Shown piece by piece: positions 1 through 6,124 of a stretch of 15,628 bases of DNA. The notes below the pieces were generated by a model that did no database searches, was not told the DNA's origin, and worked only from the letters and a program-made list of their open reading frames with translations. This DNA is from Spirochaetales bacterium (GTDB lineage: Bacteria; Spirochaetota; Spirochaetia; DTKZ01), in assembly GCA_031274005.1 (NCBI GenBank), contig JAISQU010000354.1, positions 1-15,628 of the forward strand, written 5' to 3'. The translations under genes and the position numbers were made by a program. Every line of letters begins with the position of its first letter. Within the stretch, counting starts at the first letter, position 1.

Positions 1-1
1 C

Positions 2-91
2 CCCTGGGCCGCGCCAGGGATTGCAGCGTAAATCCTTTTGGCACAGCCAAAAGATTGAAGCGGAAAGCCCGGTTTTTTGCGAAGCAAAAAA
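2..91. repeat. Compound palindromic repeat cluster at the left edge
   Basis: Two imperfect direct repeats of 17 bases (GATTGCAGCGTAAATCC at 19-35 and GATTGAAGCGGAAAGCC at 53-69, 34 bases apart) alternate with three short palindromes. These are CCCTGG/CCAGGG (2-7 and 14-19), CTTTTGGC/GCCAAAAG (35-42 and 46-53, 3-base loop) and TTTTTTGC/GCAAAAAA (73-80 and 84-91, 3-base loop). The regular alternation of hairpin, core, hairpin, core, hairpin resembles REP-type intergenic elements. The element may begin before base 1. No coding sequence is supported in bases 1-200. Confidence 0.55.
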
Positions 92-133
92 GGCGCACGG
101 AAAAAATTGGTGCACCCAAGGCTGTTCTCCTTC

Positions 134-195
134 TTGACATTCTTCTTGTTTTGTATAAATATGCAAAGAACATTGCATTATTATACGCAGGAGGA
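134..195 (+). promoter_or_regulatory. Candidate promoter and ribosome binding site of the signalling operon
   Basis: A perfect -35 hexamer TTGACA lies at 134-139 and a good -10-like TATAAA at 154-159, but the spacer is only 14 bases, shorter than the usual 16-18. The promoter may therefore be weak, activator-dependent or read by another sigma factor. No clear sigma-28 (flagellar) or sigma-54 pattern was found. A strong Shine-Dalgarno sequence AGGAGGA (189-195) precedes the ATG at 201. Confidence 0.4.
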
Positions 196-200
196 GCAGT

Positions 201-578
201 ATGAAACTGCTTATAGTTGATGACTCAAATATCATGCGTAGGGCGATTGAGAAGTATCTGCAAAACAATAAGTTTACTCTTGTGGGTATGGCCCCCGATG
301 GCGAAGCGGCCATGCAATTGTTCAGGAAGCATCTGCCCGATTTGGTAACCCTCGATATTACCATGGCGAAAATGGACGGCCTTTCCTGTCTTGAACAGAT
401 GTTAAAGATTAAACCCGACACGAAGATTCTTATTATTTCAGCGTTAAAAGATCCCGCCACGGGTTTGCAGGCGCTGAAAAAAGGGGCCAGGGGATTTTTG
501 ACCAAACCTTTTACGGCGGCGCAGCTTCAAAAAGAAATCGAAGAAGTTCTGGGAGGCGGCGCGTATGACGGAAAATGA
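201..578 (+). CDS. cheY: CheY-like single-domain response regulator
   Basis: This 125-residue protein consists of one receiver domain with no output domain. The acidic pocket is Asp7-Asp8, the phosphoacceptor is Asp52 (in LDIT), the switch Ser is Ser80 (IISA), and the conserved Lys102 sits in TKPF. Length and motifs fit CheY-type regulators, which pass a phosphoryl signal from a histidine kinase to the flagellar motor or another partner. The ATG at 201 has a strong Shine-Dalgarno sequence. The gene overlaps the CheX-like gene by 14 bases and opens an operon with a kinase fused to an ammonium channel, so its phosphodonor may be that kinase rather than the main CheA. Whether it binds the motor switch cannot be read from sequence; a stand-alone receiver in a non-motility pathway is possible. 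Confidence 0.88.
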   Translation: MKLLIVDDSNIMRRAIEKYLQNNKFTLVGMAPDGEAAMQLFRKHLPDLVTLDITMAKMDGLSCLEQMLKIKPDTKILIISALKDPATGLQALKKGARGFLTKPFTAAQLQKEIEEVLGGGAYDGK

Positions 579-1011
579 TTTGAAGACTCTTATCAAGGTT
601 GTTACGAATTATTTTTCCAGTATCTCCGATACCCCCGCAAAGATGGGAATGCCCTACATCAAACGGGAGAGGGACCCGGTGTACGACTATACCGGCCTTA
701 TCGGCATTTCCGGTTCGCGCAGGGGGGGCGTGTATTTTACCGCGGGGAAAGAGCTTCTGTCCGCTTTCGGGGAATGTATATTGGGGGAATCAGCCCTGGA
801 CGAGGACTCTCTTTTCGATTTGGTGGGCGAGATGACAAACACAATCGCGGGAAATATGCGGGAAACTTTTGGCCCCACTTTTCTTATTTCAGTTCCCATT
901 GTGATGAAGGGAAAGATTGACGATATTAGTATGCGGCTCAAGCCGCCTGTGTTTAGTATTCCCATTGAGTGGAAGGGCTATCCATCGCTTTTGTCGGTAG
1001 GTCTGGAGTAG
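565..1011 (+). CDS. cheX: CheX-like phosphatase of phosphorylated CheY
   Basis: This 148-residue protein matches the CheX/CheC-type phosphatase family. The catalytic ExxN pattern is present once as Glu89-Met-Thr-Asn92 in LVGEMTNTIAGN, as expected for CheX, whereas CheC carries two sites. Residues 41-75 show the family's small-residue-rich strand pair (GLIGISG and GGVYFTA). CheX proteins dephosphorylate CheY-P and act as dimers in spirochaetes and Thermotoga. The ATG at 565 lies inside the end of the receiver gene and has GGGAGG upstream (550-555). The overlap suggests translational coupling, so receiver and phosphatase are probably made together and work as a pair. The start is well supported by both the overlap and the Shine-Dalgarno site. 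Confidence 0.85.
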   Translation: MTENDLKTLIKVVTNYFSSISDTPAKMGMPYIKRERDPVYDYTGLIGISGSRRGGVYFTAGKELLSAFGECILGESALDEDSLFDLVGEMTNTIAGNMRETFGPTFLISVPIVMKGKIDDISMRLKPPVFSIPIEWKGYPSLLSVGLE

Positions 1012-1032
1012 CGGATACCGGGAGTATTTTTT

Positions 1033-3807
1033 ATGGAAAGAACAGCGGTAGATTATATCTGGGTTATTGTGGGGAGCGCTCTGGTTTTTATGATGCAGGC
1101 CGGCTTTGCCATGGTGGAGTCGGGACTTACCCGGTCAAAGAACAGCATCAATGTGGCCATTAAAAACCTTACGGACTTTGGCATTTCCACGTTGTGTTTC
1201 TGGATACTTGGTTTTGGTTTAATGTTCGGCGCGTCCATGAACGGAATTTTCGGAACGAATTTTTTTCTTTTTAATCCGGCCTCGGTGTGGCCCGCGGTTT
1301 TTCTTCTTTTTCAGGCCGTGTTTTGCAGTACCTCCGCGACCATTGTCTCCGGCGCCGTCGCCGAGCGGATGCGCTTCAGCTCTTACATTATTTCTACGAT
1401 TATTTTATCTTCTCTTATTTATCCTGTCTTTGGCCATTGGGCCTGGGGCGGGTTTCTGGAAGGGGCCGCCACGGGCTGGCTGGGCGGCAGGGGTTTTACG
1501 GATTTCGCGGGTTCCACGGTGGTACACAGCGTGGGCGGCTGGGTGGCTCTGGCGGCTCTTTTTATCATAGGGCCGCGGACGGGGCGTTTCGGCTACAAAG
1601 GAGAGGTCCAAATCATTAATGGCTCCTCAATTCCCATGGCTGTTTTGGGGGTATTCCTCCTCTGGTTCGGGTGGATAGGCTTTAACGGCGCGAGCACCCT
1701 CGCGGCAAACGACGCTGTTCCGGGCATTATTATGCGTACCATGCTCGGCGGTTCCGCGGGCATGGTTTTTGCCCTTGCCGTGGGGTGGCCCCTGTCCGGC
1801 AAGCCCGAGGTCAGTCTTATGCTGAACGGCGCCCTCGCGGGCCTTGTGGCTGTAACGGCGAACTGCCATGTGGTGAGCGAGACCCAGGCCGTTATTATCG
1901 GCGGCGCGGGCGGCGTTGTCATGCTGGGGGCTTCCTGGCTGCTTGTAAAGCTCAGAATCGACGACGCGGTGGACGCCATTCCGGTTCACCTCGCCGCGGG
2001 CATCTGGGGCACTCTCGCGGTGGGGATTTTCGGCGACCTTGAGCTTTTGGGAACGGGCTTAAGCCGCTGGGAGCAGATAGGTGTTCAGCTTCTGGGCGTG
2101 GCCTCCTGCGGGGCCCTGTGTCTGGGCCTGAGCTTTCCCCTGCTGTGGCTTTTAAACAGGTTTATACCTCTGCGCATAGGCCTGCATCAGGAGGCCGAAG
2201 GGCTTAATAAATCCGAACATGGAGTAACAACGGAGATTAACGACCTCTTTACCGTTCTTGACAACCAGGCAAAAACCGGCGACATCGGCCTGCGCGCCCC
2301 GGTGGAGCCTTTTACCGAAGCGGGGCAGATTGCCCGCATGTATAATTCCGTTCTGGATAAACTGCAGGACAGCACCGTTGAGAAGGGTGAATACCTCAAT
2401 ATTCTGGAAAATGTGAGCGACGGGCTTTTCCTTCTGGATTCTTCCGGAAAAATCGGCCCCTACTATTCGGCGTCGCTGGAAAAGATTTTCCGCCGTTCCG
2501 ATCTCGCGGGACGGGAAATTATGGAAGTGTTTAGGGGGTTTTTAAATGAAAAAACCCGCACGACGGTACAGGAATTTTTTGATGTCGCCTTTGATTCCAA
2601 AATCGCCTGGCGGCATGTTGAAAAACTGAATCCCCTGGCCGAGGTTGACGCCTATTTTGACGACCACGCCGGCGGGTTTATCACGCGCTGTTTTGAGTTC
2701 GTTTTTACCCGCGTCGCCCGGGACGGGAATGTGGAGCGGCTTTTTGTTGTTGTGCGGGATGTAACCGAGCGCAAAGAGCTTGCCGAAGAAATTAAAAAAA
2801 CCCGGAACGAGAACAGGCAGGAGATGGAGATGCTCCAGCGTGTTCTGCATGTTGACCCTGAGACCCTTGTAGCCTTTCTTGAAAGCGTAAAGGAAGACTC
2901 CGAAGCGATTAATGAGGAGCTGCGCTCGGGCAGCGAAAATTACAGCCGGCGGCTGGATACGATTTTTCGCCACTCGCACGCGGTAAAGGGCGACGCGGAA
3001 CTTTTAATGCTGGACTTTCTCGCGGACAAGGCCGAGGCTTTGGAACAGAAAATTCTCGTCCTGCGCAGGGCCGGGGAGAATCTTACAGCGGAGGATTTTC
3101 TTCCCCTGACAATTTCCTGTTCGGAACTTATGGGCAGTATCGAAAAACTTGACGCGATTATTACGAAATGGCTGAAACTTTCCGATACGGTCCGGGGCAG
3201 CATTACGCGCAAGGGCTACGGCATAACCGAGACGCTGCGAAAGATGGCCCAACGCCTGGCGGAGCGTTACGGTAAGGAAGTTGAGCTTGAAATGCCCGGT
3301 TTTGACGCCCAGGATTTTAACCCCGACAAGCGAAAAGCCATAAAGGATATTCTTCTTCAGCTTGTACGGAACTCGGTGTATCACGGCATAGAGGCGCCCG
3401 CGAAACGGCGCGGGGCGGGCAAGCCGGAAAAGGGTTTTATCAGCATACGGACGGAAACCGGCGGCAGCGGACTCCGGATTATTTACCGGGATGACGGCGC
3501 GGGAATTAACGCGGAGAAAGTAAAAAAGCGGGCTCTGGCGGCGGGAATTATCTCAGAGGAAAAAGCCGCTTCCCTTTCGGAGCGGGAAAAGATTTTGTTT
3601 ATTTTTCATCCCGGGTTTTCCACGGCGGAGAAACCCGACAGTGTGGCGGGAAAGGGTGTGGGCCTGTCTCTTGTAAAAGAGAAGGTAAAGGAACTGGGCG
3701 GCAAACTTTCGCTTAAATCCCGCGTTGGTTCCTACTGCGAGTTCAGCCTTGTTTTTCCCCTGCCTGAACCGGCGGACGAGGGCCTTGTTCCGGAAGAGAG
3801 CGCCTGA
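1033..3807 (+). CDS. Ammonium channel (Amt) fused to PAS, HPt and CheA-type kinase domains
   Basis: This 924-residue membrane protein begins with a complete Amt/Rh channel of about 11 segments (residues 7-385). The pore twin histidines are His165 (STVVHSVGG) and His319 (IPVHLAAGIWG), and the conserved DFAG begins at Asp157. A linker (390-450) and a PAS-like domain (about 452-580) follow. Next comes an HPt domain with HxxKG at His649 (HAVKG), then a CheA-like ATPase with N-box LVRNSVYHGIE (Asn780), G1 motif DDGAG (820-824), F-box FHPGFSTAE (858-866) and G2 motif GKGVGLSL (873-880). There is no CheW-like P5 domain and no receiver. The predicted role is to sense ammonium or its flux and autophosphorylate at His649, then pass phosphate to a receiver, probably the CheY encoded two genes upstream. 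GGGAG precedes the ATG at 1033. The stop overlaps the next start by one base. Confidence 0.88.
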   Translation: MERTAVDYIWVIVGSALVFMMQAGFAMVESGLTRSKNSINVAIKNLTDFGISTLCFWILGFGLMFGASMNGIFGTNFFLFNPASVWPAVFLLFQAVFCSTSATIVSGAVAERMRFSSYIISTIILSSLIYPVFGHWAWGGFLEGAATGWLGGRGFTDFAGSTVVHSVGGWVALAALFIIGPRTGRFGYKGEVQIINGSSIPMAVLGVFLLWFGWIGFNGASTLAANDAVPGIIMRTMLGGSAGMVFALAVGWPLSGKPEVSLMLNGALAGLVAVTANCHVVSETQAVIIGGAGGVVMLGASWLLVKLRIDDAVDAIPVHLAAGIWGTLAVGIFGDLELLGTGLSRWEQIGVQLLGVASCGALCLGLSFPLLWLLNRFIPLRIGLHQEAEGLNKSEHGVTTEINDLFTVLDNQAKTGDIGLRAPVEPFTEAGQIARMYNSVLDKLQDSTVEKGEYLNILENVSDGLFLLDSSGKIGPYYSASLEKIFRRSDLAGREIMEVFRGFLNEKTRTTVQEFFDVAFDSKIAWRHVEKLNPLAEVDAYFDDHAGGFITRCFEFVFTRVARDGNVERLFVVVRDVTERKELAEEIKKTRNENRQEMEMLQRVLHVDPETLVAFLESVKEDSEAINEELRSGSENYSRRLDTIFRHSHAVKGDAELLMLDFLADKAEALEQKILVLRRAGENLTAEDFLPLTISCSELMGSIEKLDAIITKWLKLSDTVRGSITRKGYGITETLRKMAQRLAERYGKEVELEMPGFDAQDFNPDKRKAIKDILLQLVRNSVYHGIEAPAKRRGAGKPEKGFISIRTETGGSGLRIIYRDDGAGINAEKVKKRALAAGIISEEKAASLSEREKILFIFHPGFSTAEKPDSVAGKGVGLSLVKEKVKELGGKLSLKSRVGSYCEFSLVFPLPEPADEGLVPEESA

Positions 3808-4910
3808 TGAGCGGCAAGGCTGTGCGAACCTACCCTCTTTTTGAACGGTTTTTTTATCTGTGCAGGGAGGCGATGTTTATTACCAGCAGGGACGGAAAGT
3901 TTATCAAGGTAAACCACGCGTTCGAAAACCTTTTGGGCTACAGGCCGGGGGAAGTTTTCAGCATAGATGTTTTAAAGACTTTCGAGTCCGAAGCGGACCG
4001 CATACCCTACCAGAAAACCATTGAGGCGCAGGGGATCGTGCATCAGTATCCCCTGGTGCTCAAGCGCAAGGACGGTACGCCCATCCCCTGCTTTATCGAC
4101 GCCATTACTTTGCGCGACGACGAAGGGAAAAGAGTATTGGGCTACCACGGAATTATCAGAACCCGCAACGATCTCGTTGAATCCTTCAAGGTGTATTTTA
4201 ATCAGCTCAAGCAGGAACGGGCGCAAATCCGGGAACAACGGCGAAATCTCATTTCCGATACTGTGCTGCTTTCCCGCTATATGAATGAGGATGTTCTTGA
4301 GTACGTCCGGCAAACCGGCGAGAATCCCCTTGAGTCGCAGAAGCGCAAAGTTACGGCGCTTTTTTTTGATATACGCGGATCAACGCGGATTGCCGAAACG
4401 GTTTCGCCGGAGATTTTTGCGGAATTCCTGAATGATATTCTGACGGACATTATGGATCTTATTTACGGTTGCAAGGGCTCCGTAAACAAACTCATAGGGG
4501 ACGGCCTTATGGCGACTTTCGGCGCGCCGGTTTCAGCCGGGCAGGACGCCTTTAACGCTGTTCAGGCCGCGCAGGAGATTCATAACTATCTAAAAACCTT
4601 TAACGATGTGCGGCCCGAGTATCTGCGGGAACCCGTGGGGGCCGGCCTGGGGCTGGCGACGGGAACGGTTTTTGCCGGGGTCATTGGTTCGGTAAGGCGG
4701 CAGGAGTATACCGTTGTGGGGGACGCGGTTAATGTGGCAAGCCGCCTTGAGGCCTTAACCAAGGTATCCCCCGAAAAGGTTCTTATGGACGAGGAAACCT
4801 ACACCGAGGTAAAAGACTTTTTTCCCTGCCGGAAAGTTTTTTCCGGCAAGGTCCGGGGCCGCACCGGAGCTCTCCTTATCTACGGACTTTTGTCCAGCAG
4901 GGTGGAGTGA
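3807..4910 (+). CDS. PAS-domain class III adenylate cyclase
   Basis: This 367-residue soluble protein has an N-terminal PAS domain (about 10-125), a helical linker (127-180, rich in Gln/Arg/Glu) and a class III nucleotide cyclase domain (181-360). Both metal-binding aspartates are present: Asp188 (FFDIRGST) and Asp232 (IGDG). So are the purine-selecting Lys228 (NKLIGD) and Thr302 (YTVVGD), a pair typical of bacterial adenylate rather than guanylate cyclases, and the transition-state Asn309 and Arg313 (NVASR). It should therefore make cAMP from ATP. No membrane segment is seen. Its ATG overlaps the stop of the Amt-kinase gene (TGATG), so the two are likely translationally coupled and the cyclase is probably under control of the ammonium sensor. 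The ligand of the PAS domain is unknown. Confidence 0.88.
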   Translation: MSGKAVRTYPLFERFFYLCREAMFITSRDGKFIKVNHAFENLLGYRPGEVFSIDVLKTFESEADRIPYQKTIEAQGIVHQYPLVLKRKDGTPIPCFIDAITLRDDEGKRVLGYHGIIRTRNDLVESFKVYFNQLKQERAQIREQRRNLISDTVLLSRYMNEDVLEYVRQTGENPLESQKRKVTALFFDIRGSTRIAETVSPEIFAEFLNDILTDIMDLIYGCKGSVNKLIGDGLMATFGAPVSAGQDAFNAVQAAQEIHNYLKTFNDVRPEYLREPVGAGLGLATGTVFAGVIGSVRRQEYTVVGDAVNVASRLEALTKVSPEKVLMDEETYTEVKDFFPCRKVFSGKVRGRTGALLIYGLLSSRVE

Positions 4911-4925
4911 AACACAGGAAACCCC

Positions 4926-5153
4926 GAAGCGTACTGGTGACTCTCCCCGCAATTTCCGGTCGGGACTTTCCCCAAGCCGGAGGCTTGGGGCGTAATCACG
5001 GAAATGTGCGGATGGGGGGCATAACCCGGAAGGGCGCGCGGAGCGCGCGATACAGTCAGCCGCTTTGTTGCGTCGCCTGTAGAGCGCTGGTGACCTTCAC
5101 CGCAATTTCCGGTCGGGACATTTTCCCCGCGCGTAGCGCGGGGAAAATGTCCC
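4926..5153 (+). repeat. Compound hairpin repeat, array 1 (A-hairpin-B-hairpin-A-hairpin)
   Basis: This fills most of the 277-base gap between the cyclase gene and birA. Arm A (CTGGTGA, then CCGCAATTTCCG) occurs at 4934 and 5087, 153 bases apart. After the first arm A comes a 9-bp hairpin CCCCAAGCC/GGCTTGGGG (4970-4978 and 4982-4990), then arm B CGGAAATGTGCGG (4999-5011), which pairs with arm A apart from one bulged G. A second hairpin CGCGCG-GAG-CGCGCG (5035-5049) follows. The second arm A is followed by a perfect 18-bp hairpin (5115-5132 with 5136-5153, loop GTA) and has no arm B. Array 2 at 7886-8330 repeats this plan. Confidence 0.8.
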
Positions 5154-5194
5154 TTGAAAAATCATACGCATAGGGATACAATACGCTATGCGTA
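5154..5194 (+). promoter_or_regulatory. birA promoter with a flanking perfect dyad, possibly leaderless
   Basis: TTGAAA (5154-5159) and TACAAT (5177-5182) are separated by exactly 17 bases, and each matches consensus at 5 of 6 positions. A start site about seven bases past the -10 would fall at the A of the birA ATG (5188), giving a leaderless transcript. A perfect 9-bp inverted repeat TACGCATAG (5165-5173) / CTATGCGTA (5186-5194), with centres 21 bp or about two helical turns apart, straddles the -10 box. That geometry suits a repressor operator. The -35 box abuts the last base of the repeat hairpin. Confidence 0.6.
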
Positions 5195-5997
5195 AAATGA
5201 AGGTGTCTTCGCCTTTTGGCGAATCCCCTGTATTTTTTAAGCCAGAGACGGAATCGACCATGACGGATGTAAAAAATCTCGCCTCTCAGGGGCTGCCCTC
5301 CGGAACGGTAGTTATGGCGGGTCATCAGCTTGCGGGCAGGGGGCGTTTTCCCGACAGAAAATGGCATTCGGTCCCCGGCGAAAGTCTTGCGTTTTCCCTG
5401 CTTTTTCAGGTAAAGGACTTCCCTCCCATAACGGGCGTTATTCCTCTTAAAGCGGGACTTGCTGTTGCCATGGCTCTGGAAAAGGAATTCGGCCTGGAAC
5501 CCGAAATCAAATGGCCCAACGATGTGTTTCTGAAAGGGCGCAAGGCCGCGGGAATCCTTGTGGAAAGCCGCGAGGAGCATATTTTTATAGGAGTGGGCGT
5601 TAACTGCGGCCCCAAAAGTTATCCCAAAGACCTCAAAAAAACAGCCATAAGCCTTCAGGAAGTCACCAGCCGCAGGTTTACCCCCGAAGATCTGCTCTTT
5701 CCTGTGCTGAAACAGTTAAAAATATGGCTGAGCCAGTCGGCGGAGTCTGAAACAGCGCCCCCCGGTTGGCAGGAGGAAATCGAAAAACGGCTCTACGCAA
5801 AGGGGAGGACTGTTACCTTTCTTCCCGGCCTCTCCGACGGGACGGGGGCTTTCGAGGCTGTGATTCTTGGCATTCAGGATGACGGTATGCTCCTTCTAAA
5901 AAATGAAAGCTGGACGGCGCCCCGGGCCTTTGCCAATGGCGAGCTGCGGTATACTCCCCCGAAAAAATCTTTTTTTGCGAAAAAGGAAAAACAATGA
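5188..5997 (+). CDS. birA: Biotin--[biotin carboxyl carrier protein] ligase, catalytic form without HTH
   Basis: This 269-residue cytoplasmic enzyme activates biotin as biotinyl-AMP and attaches it to a lysine of biotin-dependent carboxylases. The family motifs are present: TEST (21-24), the biotin/AMP loop GRGR (50-53) followed by W59, KWPNDV (108-113), and RKAAGILVE (118-126) with the catalytic-type lysine. The tail (about 205-255) fits the small C-terminal domain, and the last residues are lysine-rich. No N-terminal winged-helix domain is present, so it should not itself act as the biotin operon repressor. The ATG at 5188 is supported by a promoter whose start site would coincide with it; an in-frame ATG at 5197 is the alternative. 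A weak AGGGA (5172-5176) is the only Shine-Dalgarno candidate. Confidence 0.87.
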   Translation: MRKMKVSSPFGESPVFFKPETESTMTDVKNLASQGLPSGTVVMAGHQLAGRGRFPDRKWHSVPGESLAFSLLFQVKDFPPITGVIPLKAGLAVAMALEKEFGLEPEIKWPNDVFLKGRKAAGILVESREEHIFIGVGVNCGPKSYPKDLKKTAISLQEVTSRRFTPEDLLFPVLKQLKIWLSQSAESETAPPGWQEEIEKRLYAKGRTVTFLPGLSDGTGAFEAVILGIQDDGMLLLKNESWTAPRAFANGELRYTPPKKSFFAKKEKQ

Positions 5998-6017
5998 AAA
6001 AAATGAGGGGAAACCGC

Positions 6018-6120
6018 TTGTCGAAACGGAGAAAAATTTGTATGTTATCTTACGAGCTGGCGTTTATAAATCGTGGTCAAAATTAAAATTTAATTTTATA
6101 TTTCAAAGAAAAGGGAGAAA
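6018..6120 (+). promoter_or_regulatory. A+T-rich groEL promoter and leader region
   Basis: The 127-base gap before groEL is strikingly A+T-rich. One candidate promoter is TTGTCG (6018-6023), 17 bases, TATGTT (6041-6046). Another is TTTATA (6063-6068), 18 bases, TATATT (6087-6092). Neither is strong enough to choose with confidence. AAGGGAGAAAG just before 6122 is a good Shine-Dalgarno site for the ATG at 6125. No CIRCE inverted repeat (the HrcA operator, TTAGCACTC arms) is present. Confidence 0.4.
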
Positions 6121-6124
6121 GAAT

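Noticed and set aside
5115..5153. Intrinsic terminator for the signalling operon formed by the 18-bp hairpin
   Set aside because: The stem is strong but no T-run follows on either strand. It fits better as the terminal hairpin of the repeat array.
5903..6124. N-terminal extension of the groEL frame into birA
   Set aside because: The ATG at 6125 has a strong Shine-Dalgarno site and the normal GroEL N-terminus. The upstream part is birA read in another frame plus leader sequence.
5998..6124. CIRCE operator of HrcA before groEL
   Set aside because: I looked for the TTAGCACTC inverted repeat and found nothing similar.
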